A model generated the notes under the pieces. The model saw only the letters and a list, made by a program, of their open reading frames with translations, was not told the origin of the DNA and ran no database searches. Below, in pieces: positions 1-7,156 of a stretch of DNA of 7,156 nucleotides (its first letter is position 1; each line of letters starts with the position of its first letter). The translations under genes and the position numbers were made by a program. Source of the DNA: Burkholderiaceae bacterium. Lineage in GTDB: Bacteria; Pseudomonadota; Gammaproteobacteria; Burkholderiales; Burkholderiaceae_C. Location of the stretch: positions 3,275,579 to 3,282,734 of the forward strand of contig CP059256.1 in the NCBI GenBank assembly GCA_013693755.1. The letters are read 5' to 3'.

Positions 1-102
1 CTGACCGGGCCGGCGCTGGAGCGCGTGGCCCAAGCCGGGTCACTCAACGGTCGCGAGCGGCTCTCAGATGCCTTGAAATCTGCCGGCTTCGAACTGCGCT
101 GA
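1..102 (+). CDS. C-terminal end of an unidentified protein (cut by window edge)
   Basis: Frame 1 is open from the first base to a TGA at 100-102, giving 33 residues that end in SAGFELR. The composition (alternating Ala/Leu/Glu/Arg) is that of an ordinary amphipathic C-terminal helix, but I do not recognise the family. The main support for it being real is that 54 bp downstream on the same strand there is a strong Shine-Dalgarno and ATG, so the two look like neighbouring genes of one operon. A short hairpin (GTGCC-TCA-GGCAC, 107-119) follows the stop but has no T tract, so it is not called a terminator. The opposite strand is also open here as a read-through of the permease frame, but that frame shows no permease similarity in this stretch. 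Confidence 0.4.
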   Translation: MTGPALERVAQAGSLNGRERLSDALKSAGFELR

Positions 103-145
103 GCCAGTGCCTCAGGCACCTCAATCCCCACAGAACTGCCACCAC

Positions 146-213
146 AGGAGGTACCCATGACAAACCCATCGACTGCGAAGGGGCTGCCGCTGCGCATGTC
201 TTCCGACATGTAG
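146..213 (+). pseudogene. Ribosome binding site and first ~13 codons of a truncated plus-strand gene
   Basis: AGGAGGT at 146-152 lies four bases before an ATG at 157-159, one of the best Shine-Dalgarno matches in the window. The reading frame starts MTNPSTAKGLPLR and then enters DNA that is clearly the antisense of an ABC permease, ending at a TAG at 211-213. So only about the first 10 to 13 codons look native. A short polar leader followed by G-L-P-L is seen at the start of several cytosolic enzymes, CaiB-type CoA-transferases among them, but this is far too little to identify the gene. The spacing from the stop at 102 suggests it is the next gene of the same operon. The truncation point coincides with the breakpoint of the permease on the other strand. 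Confidence 0.4.
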
Positions 214-551
214 GCCGCGGTGTAAAGCGTGAGTGCGAAGACGGCGGCAATGGCCTCGAAGTTCTGGCCATAGAGCCATTCCCGCGTGGACTCGGGCAGC
301 AGCTCGGGGGCACCGAAATACCAGAACAGCATGTGTGCCAGCAGCGGTACGTTGCGGATGCCTTCCACGTAGGTCCAGGCCAGCGCACGCAAGGGCGCCA
401 AAGGCGACAGTCGCAGCAGAGCGACCAGCAGACCCAACGGGAGGGACAGCACGAGCGTGATGCCCAGCAAGTTGAGAGACAACGACAACCCCTTGACCAG
501 CATGTCGTGGTAAGGGCCGGAAGTCAGAAGAGAGACGTCAAAAGCGCTCAT
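186..551 (-). pseudogene. Amino-acid ABC transporter permease (HisM/GltJ type), C-terminus replaced at a junction
   Basis: Inner-membrane subunit of a polar amino acid ABC importer. The frame starts at an ATG at 551 and reads MSAFDVSLLTSGPYHDMLVKG, then a hydrophobic helix (about residues 19-42), the family signature around LRLSPLAPLR, the conserved Y-V-E-G-I-R-N-V-P-L-L segment (residues 59-69), a second hydrophobic stretch ending in WYFG, and T-A-A-Y-M-S-E-D-M-R-S-G (about residues 111-122), which is where the EAA loop that contacts the ATPase should begin. After that Gly (codon 186-188) the similarity stops, although the frame stays open to the window edge. Known permeases of this type have another roughly 100 residues, so the EAA loop and last helices are missing. 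It lies 83 bp downstream of the substrate-binding protein gene on the same strand, the normal operon order. No good Shine-Dalgarno is visible. Confidence 0.8.
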
Positions 552-569
552 GCAAGAAAGCCTGTTCGG

Positions 570-610
570 CAACAAGAAAAGCCGGCCCCCGTGTTGCAGG
601 GCGCCGGCTC
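570..610 (-). terminator. Intrinsic terminator or attenuator between binding-protein and permease genes
   Basis: Read on the minus strand, AGCCGGC (609-603) pairs with GCCGGCT (586-580), with an inner CCC/GGG pairing, and the stem is followed directly by TTTTCTTGTT (579-570). Stem plus U-rich tail is the classic Rho-independent terminator. Its place between the solute-binding gene and its permease suggests partial termination, a common way of making the periplasmic binding protein in excess over the membrane subunits. Confidence 0.7.
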
Positions 611-634
611 TGGTTCAGTGCGAACGGTGGCGCG

Positions 635-1461
635 TCAGATCTTGTCGGTCTCGATCTTGAAGCTGCGAGAAGGGAACTTCAGCGAGCTGTTCGGGCCGTA
701 CCACTTCAGGAATATCTTCTCGGCTTCGCCACTCTTTTCCAAGCCGCGCAAGGTATCGTCCACCACCGCCTTGACACTCGCCTCACCCTTCTTGATGCCG
801 AAAGCCAGCGGCTCAACGCTCAGGTTCTGAGGCAGGATGACGTAGTCCTTGGCCTTGGCACCCAGCTTGGCGTGTTCTGCAATCAGACTGGCCTCATCGT
901 TCACGAACGCAGCGCCTTTGCCTTGCTGCAGCGCCTGGAATGCCTGCTGTGTCGTTTCGAAGGTCACCACCTCGGCGGTCGGAACGGCCTTCTTGGTGTT
1001 GGGCTCCTGGGTGCCGCCCTTGACGGTCAGCACCTTCTTGCCGGCCAGCTCGGGCACGTTCTTGATGCCACTGGAGACCTTGACCAGGGCCTTCTGGCCG
1101 GTGACCACGGTGGTCAGCGAAAAGTCCACCTGAGCTTCGCGTTCCTTGTTGTGGGTCAGTGAAGCGGCCAGCAGTCCACGCCACCTTGCTGAAGCTCCGG
1201 GATGCGGGCAGCGACGGCGATCTGCTTGAACACCGGCTTGACACCGATCTTGGCGGCGATGGCCTTGGCCAGATCGATTTCGTACCCAATGAACTCGCGA
1301 GTCTTGGGATCGATGAAGCTGTTGGGCTCGTCGATGCCCAGCACACCGATCACGATCTCGCCTTTCTTCTTGATGTCGGCGAGTTGATCGGCATGAGCGG
1401 CCAGGCTGGCCACTGCGATCAAGGTGGCCGATGCGGCCTTGACGATGGAAGCGAAACGCAT
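635..1461 (-). CDS. Amino-acid ABC transporter substrate-binding protein (family 3), one frameshift
   Basis: Periplasmic binding protein of an amino-acid-type ABC importer. It starts at an ATG at 1461 with GGAG at 1473-1470 eight bases upstream. Residues 1-24 form a Sec signal peptide (MRFASIVKAA..., hydrophobic core, cleavage probably after AHA). The mature part has the family-3 opening K-K-K-G-E-I-V-I-G-V, then G-Y-E-I-D-L-A-K-A-I-A, the S-L-T-H-N-K-E-R-E segment whose Arg normally grips the ligand carboxylate, a V-K-G-G-T-Q hinge segment and F-V-N-D-E-A-S-L with the ligand-binding Asp. The frame breaks at about 1174: G-G-V-D-C-W should read G-G-V-D-L-L-A-A-S, which needs one C restored in a CC. 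The corrected length is 275 residues, normal for the family. The ligand cannot be told. The permease gene follows on the same strand. Confidence 0.88.
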
Positions 1462-1677
1462 TCTTTATTCTCCGGAAGATGAGTCAGATTGAGATGTCGG
1501 TGCTGCGGTATCCGGAGCACCTGAACGAAGGTTAAAAGCGGCAAAGCGTGCAGGGAACGAATGAATACGCATATGTTTGTGATGATTCGGCGCATGGACT
1601 TTCCGTTCGGGATCTGACTTCACGCGCAACGACTGCCTGAGATACGCCGCCAGCAGCGCTGTTCCCTGCATATCGAT
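1462..1677. promoter_or_regulatory. Divergent intergenic region between the binding-protein gene and the HEAT-repeat gene
   Basis: These 216 bp separate two divergently oriented genes and should hold both promoters. Visible features are an A/T-rich island at about 1559-1588 in otherwise GC-rich DNA, a perfect 10-bp inverted repeat (TGCAGGGAAC at 1549-1558 and GTTCCCTGCA at 1661-1670), and a palindrome overlapping the HEAT gene start. I could not settle on convincing -35/-10 pairs. No open frame in it looks like a gene. Confidence 0.5.
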
Positions 1678-1681
1678 ATGC
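1668..1681. repeat. Perfect 14-bp palindrome GCATATCGATATGC at the HEAT gene start
   Basis: The palindrome is complete over 14 bp and its right half contains the proposed ATG (1678-1680). It directly abuts the right arm of the TGCAGGGAAC inverted repeat. A dimeric regulator could bind here and block the start, or the true translation start may lie elsewhere. Chance is possible. Confidence 0.45.
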
Positions 1682-2387
1682 GAAGTCCATCGTTCACACC
1701 AGGCAATCCCAAACGTACGTTGCTGTTGTCACACGCCAGCACGCGGGGTACACCGTCGCCATTCGCGCTTGCCAGCATCCTCCGTGCCCTGAGGGAGTTG
1801 CGCCTGCCTGGCGCTGCCGGTCTCGCCAGCTCGGCGCTTCAGCATGACAGTGCGTCCGTGCGTCGTGAGGCGGTGGGGGTGCTCGGTTGGCTGAAACACA
1901 CCCAGGCCCTGCCTGCGCTGACAGCGCTTGCGGCGGGCGATGCGGATGCGGAAGTACGGCGAACGGCCACAGGGGCCCTGGGACTGGCCACGTCTGGCGA
2001 CGTCCTTCGGGTGCTGCCGGCGCTACAGACGGCGCTGCAGGATGTCGCCTGGAGCGTGCGCGAAGAGGCCGCATCCACCCTGGGCAAGCTGCGGCCGCCA
2101 GCAGCCATTCCAGCACTTGTTCAAGCGCTGGAGGACAGCTACTGGCAGGTCGCCTTCGGGCCGCGCGAGCCCTGGGGCAGTTGCAAGCCAGGGAAGCCCT
2201 GAAGCCGCTTGGCCTGGCACTGAGCCACGAGATCAGCAATTTGCGCAAGGAAGCGGCCATCGCGCTGGGCGAAATCGGTGGCGCCGATGCGGTCCAGCTG
2301 TTGAGCGCTGCGCAAAGCGACCCCGACCCCGAAGTTCGCAAACTGGTGCGCCTGGCGCTTGCGCGCCTGAGTCAGCCCTCCGCGTGA
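1678..2387 (+). CDS. HEAT-repeat (PBS-lyase-like) protein, one frameshift
   Basis: All-helical repeat protein, presumably a protein-binding scaffold in the cytoplasm; the partner is unknown. After a poorly conserved N-terminus of about 48 residues there are six repeats of about 31 residues, each with the pattern D-x-x-x-x-V-R-x-x-A-x-x-x-L-G: S-V-R-R-E-A (60-65), E-V-R-R-T-A (92-97), S-V-R-E-E-A (126-131), the broken V-R-L-R-A-A (from 158), N-L-R-K-E-A and E-V-R-K-L-V near the end. The frame is lost at about 2151, where Y-W-Q-V-A-F should read [13 protein letters not shown]; restoring one C in a CC repairs it. The corrected length is 236 residues. The ATG at 1678 has no clear Shine-Dalgarno and sits inside a palindrome, so the start is uncertain. 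The end overlaps the convergent ssuD by 16 bp. Confidence 0.8.
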
Positions 2388-3356
2388 CGGCAGGGCTGCA
2401 GGTCGACGTGCTCAGGCTGGCTCGGCCTCTTTGGCCGTGGAGGACCGGTGTGCCGAATGTCGAATGCACCGCCGGTCAGCGACTGGTCGCGCAGCGTGAC
2501 CGGCCGTTTGCCCGGCAGCAGCGGGAACACCAGCTCGGCAAAGCGGATCGACTCTTCCAGGTGCGGATAGCCCGACAGCACAAAGCTGTCGACCCCAGGT
2601 CACGTATTCCTTCAGACGTGCAGCGACTTCTTCCGGGTTGCCCACCAGGGCCGTTCCGGCGCCGCCCCGCACCAGACCGACGCCGGCCCACAGATTGGGG
2701 CCGACCACCAGCCTGTCGCGCCGACCACCGTGCAGGGCGGCCATGCGCCGCTGCCCTTCAGAGTCCATGCGCGCGTAGTTGGCCTGCGCGGCCGCGATCT
2801 CCTCATCGGTCAGTTTGCTGATGAGCTGATCGGCGGCGGCCCAAGCCTCAGCACTGGTTTCGCGCACGATCACATGCAAGCGCACACCAAAGCGCACGGT
2901 GCGGCCGTGACGGGCGGCACGCGCGCGCACATCCGCAATTTTCTTGGCCACCTCGGCGGGCGGTTCGCCCCAGGTCAGATAGGCATCGACCTGTTTCGCA
3001 GCGAGTTCGTGCGCAGCTGGTGAGGATCCGCCGAAATACAGAGGCGGATGCGGCTTGCTGACCGGTGGAAAGTAGTTCTGAGCACCCTGCACCTCAACAT
3101 AGTCACCCTTGAAATCGACACGTTCTCCCTGAAGCAAACGGCGCCACACGGTGAGGAACTCATCGGCCGCCTCGTAGCGCGCGTCGTGCGGCAGGAATAC
3201 GCCATCGGCCGCGAGCTCGGTGGCGTCTCCACCGGGCACCACGTTGAGCAGCAGACGCCCGTTCAAGGCCTCGTCCAGGGTGGCGGCTTGTCGGGCAGAA
3301 GCCGTGGGCCCGGACAGCGAGGTGCGCAGCGCCACCAGCAGCTTGATGCGCTGGGT
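2372..3356 (-). pseudogene. ssuD: Alkanesulfonate monooxygenase SsuD, N-terminus missing, fused to integrase fragment
   Basis: SsuD is the FMNH2-dependent flavin monooxygenase that splits alkanesulfonates to aldehyde and sulfite for sulfur supply. The match to remembered E. coli SsuD begins at T-Q-R-L-K-F (about residue 69) and runs on: A-R-Q-A-A-T-L-D, the P-P-L-Y-F-G-G-S-S and Y-L-T-W-G-E-P-P segments, [11 protein letters not shown] (active-site Arg/His), [13 protein letters not shown] (mobile-loop Arg) and L-S-G-Y-P-H-L-E-E (Tyr). The first ~68 residues, with the His and Cys near the flavin site, are absent; instead the frame continues upstream into an integrase. Two single-G losses at about 2601 and 2593-2596 shift the frame by two, after which the last ~70 codons run to a stop at 2372. 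Methanesulfonate monooxygenase (MsuD) is a close alternative. As it stands the product cannot form a complete TIM barrel. Confidence 0.85.
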
Positions 3357-3815
3357 CAGCCGCTCGGCGCCGCTCTTGGTGTCGGACTTGAATTCAAAGT
3401 ACCGCGCCACCCAGCGCCCAAAGCTCATGGCGTCGGCGACTTCGCTCCGCTGCTCAACCTTGGCCCGAGCTGGCGACCGCCCAGAACTGACATCAACCCG
3501 CGCACGAGCCAGCAGCAGGCGCGCTTCCTCCAGCGTCACATCCATGCCATAGGCCAGGTGTGATCGCTGGGCATGGCGGGCAGCCGGTTCGTGGCGTCCG
3601 ATGGTCAGCGTCTCGCGTCGGCCGCTCAGTCGATAGTCGTAGCGGAAGGACTTGCTGCCACTGGGCGAGACAACGACGTAAAGACCGTTGCCTCCGTCGC
3701 TGACCTTGTAGGCCCGCCCACCCGGCAGCAGTTCTTGCAGTTTGGATTCCGTCAATCCGCGACGCGCTCTTGCGCTCTCCCGCCCAACCCGCGCCCGTTC
3801 CATCAAGGTGTCCAT
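3357..3815 (-). pseudogene. Tyrosine recombinase (genomic-island integrase) N-terminal fragment
   Basis: Site-specific recombinase of the P4-like island integrase group with the DUF4102 arm-type DNA-binding domain. I choose the ATG at 3815 because GGAG lies six bases upstream and the protein then opens [16 protein letters not shown], as such integrases do; the frame could also start at 3860, but that ATG lies inside a repeat. Residues about 20-75 are the arm domain ([33 protein letters not shown]), followed by [11 protein letters not shown] and the start of the core-binding domain ([19 protein letters not shown]). There the sequence changes to SsuD in frame. The whole catalytic domain with its R-H-R-Y residues is lost, so it cannot recombine. 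Its place right after guaA is typical for this integrase group. Confidence 0.82.
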
Positions 3816-3849
3816 GAGGTCTCCGATCCGTTGCTTGTCGCAGGACCGA

Positions 3850-3926
3850 GATACCGTCATGGGGTCTGACGGTATCGCTGCAGGCCTGCCAGCTTAGGTG
3901 CCCGGATACCGTCAGGTCAACCGTCA
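3850..3926. repeat. Three perfect copies (plus one partial) of GATACCGTCA around the integrase promoter
   Basis: GATACCGTCA occurs at 3850-3859, inverted at 3867-3876 (TGACGGTATC), and again direct at 3905-3914. A seven-base partial copy, ACCGTCA, lies at 3920-3926. The first two form a 10-bp inverted repeat with a 7-bp spacer in the integrase leader; the third fills the promoter spacer and the partial one overlaps the -35. Such placing fits operator sites for a repressor or excisionase, or arm-type sites bound by the integrase N-terminal domain. Confidence 0.7.
3891..3920 (-). promoter_or_regulatory. Candidate sigma-70 promoter of the integrase
   Basis: On the minus strand TTGACC (3920-3915) and TAAGCT (3896-3891) are separated by 18 bp, and the integrase start lies about 75 bp downstream. 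The spacer is largely filled by one TGACGGTATC repeat. A 10-bp palindrome, GCAGGCCTGC (3880-3889), lies at the expected start of transcription. The -35 match is good; the -10 keeps only its first two and last bases. Confidence 0.45.
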
Positions 3927-3931
3927 AACCG

Positions 3932-3971
3932 CCTGGGACGCCCTGGGATTCGATGGGATGCTATGAGACGC
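3932..3971. repeat. Four tandem decamers with TGRGAY core, plus two dispersed copies
   Basis: CCTGGGACGC, CCTGGGATTC, GATGGGATGC and TATGAGACGC follow each other without gaps, so the core (TGGGAC, TGGGAT, TGGGAT, TGAGAC) begins at 3934, 3944, 3954 and 3964, exactly one helical turn apart. Two further copies, CCTGGGATGT (4005-4014) and CTTGGGACGA (4025-4034), sit 20 bp apart close to the guaA stop. The array lies between guaA and the integrase, where the attachment site is expected, and is a candidate set of recombinase or accessory-protein sites. Confidence 0.6.
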
Positions 3972-4020
3972 TAAGACCTTGTCCTTGCAGCGAAATCGGG
4001 TTTTCCTGGGATGTTCCGAA

Positions 4021-4062
4021 ACACCTTGGGACGATCTTGACTCATTCCCACTCGATCGTCGC
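4021..4062. other. Probable island attachment-site region at the 3' end of guaA
   Basis: The 3' end of guaA is a recognised integration hotspot for islands carrying this kind of integrase, with the core site in the last codons of guaA. Here guaA ends normally (A-T-I-E-W-E, stop at 4042), as expected after integration restores the gene. TGGGA (4027-4031) and TCCCA (4046-4050) form an inverted pair across the stop codon. I see no second copy of the guaA end elsewhere in the window, so the exact core cannot be mapped. Confidence 0.4.
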
Positions 4063-5650
4063 CGGCGGCTTGGAGCTGATGTCGTAGGTCACGCGGTTGA
4101 TGCCGCGCACCTCGTTGATGATGCGGCTGCTGACCTTCTTCAACAGGCTGCAGGGCAGCTCGGCCCAGTCGGCGGTCATGAAGTCGCTGGTCTGCACGGC
4201 GCGCAGCGCGACCATAGTCGTAGGTGCGGCCGTCGCCCATGACACCCACGCTCTTGACCGGCAGGAACACGGCGAAGGCCTGGCTGGTGAGTTCGTACCA
4301 GGTCTTGCCCGAATTGGGCTCGAGCGTGGAGCGCAGTTCCTCGATGAAGATGGCATCGGCGCGGCGCAGCAGGTCGGCGTACTCCTTCTTCACTTCGCCC
4401 AGGATGCGCACGCCCAGGCCCGGCCCGGGGAACGGGTGGCGGTAGACCATGTCATGCGGCAGGCCCAACGCCAGGCCGAGTTCGCGTACCTCGTCCTTGA
4501 ACAGGTCGCGCAGCGGCTCGAGCAGCTTGAGGCCGAGCTGCTCGGGCAGCCCCGACGTTGTGATGGCTCTTGATGGTGACGGCCTTCTTGCTCTGGCGCC
4601 GCCGGACTCGATGACGTCCGGGTAGATGGTGCCCTGGGCGAGAAAGGTCGCACCCTTGTGGCCATTGCCGCCAGCCTTGAGCTTGGCCGCCTCGGCCTTG
4701 AACACGTCGACGAACAGGCCGCCGATGATCTTGCGCTTGTGCTCGGGGTCGCTCACGCCGGCCAGGCGGCTGAGGAAGAGTTCGCTCGCGTCCACGCGGA
4801 TGACGCGCGTGCAGTTTGCCGGCGAACATGTCCATCACCATGTCGCCCTCGTTGAGGCGCAGCAGCCCATGATCGACGAACACGCAGGTGAGCTGCTCGC
4901 CGATGGCGCGGTGGATCAGCGCCGCGGCCACCGAGGAATCCACCCCGCCGGAGAGGCCGAGGATGACCTCCTCGTCACCGACTTGCTGGCGGATCGCCTC
5001 CACCGCCTCGGCCACATGATCACGCATGACCCAGTCGGGCTCGGCGCCGCAGATCTGCAGCACGAAGCGCTCGAGAATCGCGCGCCCCTGCACGGTGTGC
5101 GTCACCTCCGGGTGGAACTGCACGGCGTAGAAGTGGCGCGCCTCGTCGGCCATGCCCGCGATGGGACAGGAGTCGGTGCTGGCCATGAGCTTGAAGCCCG
5201 GCGGCAGCTGCGTCACCTTGTCGCCGTGGCTCATCCACACCTTGAGCATGCCGTGGCCTTCGGGCGTGGTGAAGTCGGCAATGTCCTTGAGCAAGGCCGT
5301 GTGGCCACGGGCGCGGACTTCGGCGTAGCCGAACTCGCGCAGATGCCCGCCCTCGACCACGCCCCCGAGCTGCTGCGCCATGGTCTGCATGCCGTAGCAG
5401 ATGCCCAGCACCGGCACACCGAGCTCGAACACCGCCTGCGGCGCGCGGTCGGTGGACTCCTCATAGGCGCTGGCATGGCTGCCCGAGAGGATCACCCGAG
5501 CCGACCGTCCGCCGCGTACTGGCGCACCCAGTCGTCGCTGACGTCGCAGGGATGCACCTCGCAATAGACGTGCATCTCCCGCACGCGCCGCGCGATGAGC
5601 TGCGTGACCTGGGAGCCGAAGTCGAGGATGAGGATCTTGGAGTGCTGCAT
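4042..5650 (-). CDS. guaA: GMP synthase (glutamine-hydrolysing), five frameshifts
   Basis: Converts XMP, ATP and glutamine to GMP, the last step of guanine nucleotide synthesis. It starts at an ATG at 5650 ([14 protein letters not shown]). The class I glutamine amidotransferase domain shows the nucleophile Cys in G-I-C-Y-G-M-Q and the His/Glu in F-H-P-E-V-T-H; the ATP pyrophosphatase domain has the P-loop L-S-G-G-V-D-S-S; the C-terminal domain has [12 protein letters not shown] and ends P-P-A-T-I-E-W-E. The frame breaks at about 5497 (1 or 4 bases lost before V-I-L-S-G-S), 4806 (one GC unit lost in G-K-L-H-A-R-V-I-R), 4594 (one A lost before K-K-A-V-T-I), 4553 (two bases lost before G-L-P-E-Q) and 4215 (two bases lost after T-Y-D-Y). 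Restoring them gives about 539 residues, the normal Comamonadaceae length. All motifs are intact, so I take the shifts as sequence errors. Confidence 0.96.
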
Positions 5651-5661
5651 GGTGCGGCCCG

Positions 5662-5688
5662 GAAATGAAAAGGCCGCCTGCGGCAGCC
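5662..5688 (-). terminator. Intrinsic-terminator-like hairpin between guaB and guaA
   Basis: On the minus strand GGCTGCC (5688-5682), loop GCA, GGCGGCC (5678-5672) form a 7-bp stem with one G-U pair, followed directly by TTTTCATTTC (5671-5662). This is a good Rho-independent terminator. It lies only 11 bases before the guaA start, so some guaB transcripts would stop here and guaA would be expressed at a lower level or from its own promoter. Confidence 0.65.
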
Positions 5689-5708
5689 CGGTCGGGGTTG
5701 GGTGGGGT

Positions 5709-7156
<1,448 letters not shown>

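Noticed and set aside
1549..1670. Inverted repeat as the ends of a small transposable element (MITE)
   Set aside because: Arms are only 10 bp, there is no flanking target duplication, and one arm abuts the start of a gene.
1694..2341. Minus-strand open frame (215 codons) opposite the HEAT-repeat gene
   Set aside because: The plus strand shows six regular HEAT repeats; the minus-strand translation is Ser/Pro/Arg/Ala-rich shadow sequence.
2424..2440. CGGCC-TCTTT-GGCCG hairpin near the convergent ends of the HEAT gene and ssuD as a terminator
   Set aside because: The stem is only 5 bp, has no T tract on either strand, and lies inside the ssuD coding end.
2412..3860. The 482-codon integrase-SsuD frame as a new functional fusion enzyme
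   Set aside because: The recombinase lacks its catalytic domain, SsuD lacks its first ~68 residues, and the last part of the frame is out of phase after two base losses. It is best read as two fragments.
3858..3860. ATG at 3860 as the integrase start
   Set aside because: It lies inside the inverted GATACCGTCA repeat and has no Shine-Dalgarno; the ATG at 3815 has GGAG at proper spacing and gives the usual N-terminus.
3932..3971. Tandem decamers as a CRISPR array or simple microsatellite
   Set aside because: The units are 10 bp without spacers, far too short for CRISPR, and the copies differ in positions around a fixed core, unlike a slippage-made microsatellite.
4553..4594. Programmed ribosomal frameshifting in guaA
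   Set aside because: Five shifts of different kinds occur in guaA, no slippery heptamer or downstream structure stands out, and the family is known as a single unshifted frame.
4626..5567. Long plus-strand open frame (313 codons) opposite guaA
   Set aside because: It is antisense to GMP synthase, has His/Ala/Arg-rich composition typical of a GC-rich shadow frame, and the minus strand carries unmistakable GuaA motifs.

Overview
The window is GC-rich bacterial DNA. The guaB-guaA gene order, the protein sequences of both genes and the neighbouring gene families look like a betaproteobacterium of the order Burkholderiales, most likely Comamonadaceae; this is judged from remembered family sequences, not from a search. 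Transcription is mostly on the minus strand.

Right part (4042-7156, minus): guaB (IMP dehydrogenase, missing about 5 N-terminal residues at the window edge) followed by guaA (GMP synthase), the two final steps of GMP synthesis, separated by 58 bp that hold an intrinsic-terminator-like hairpin. Middle (2372-4041): directly downstream of guaA, a known integration hotspot for genomic islands, lies a 226-bp control region with two families of short repeats and a promoter, then the N-terminal third of an arm-binding tyrosine recombinase. This fragment is fused in frame to an alkanesulfonate monooxygenase (SsuD) lacking its first ~68 residues. It looks like the scar of a collapsed genomic island, or an assembly chimera. 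Left part (1-2387): a plus-strand HEAT-repeat protein converges on ssuD and diverges from a minus-strand amino-acid-type ABC transporter pair (substrate-binding protein, terminator/attenuator, permease). The permease breaks off at about position 186, where it meets plus-strand DNA carrying the end of one gene and a strong Shine-Dalgarno plus the first codons of another.

A feature running through the window is small deletions: I count 12 sites in six genes where 1 or 2 bases (possibly 4 at one site) are missing, mostly from CC, GG, AA or GCGC runs, and no insertions. The protein sequence on both sides is otherwise well conserved, even in guaA and guaB. This pattern fits sequencing or consensus error better than gene decay, so the two gene-fusion junctions should also be checked against reads before being read as biology. 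I found no RNA genes, CRISPR arrays or complete insertion sequences.
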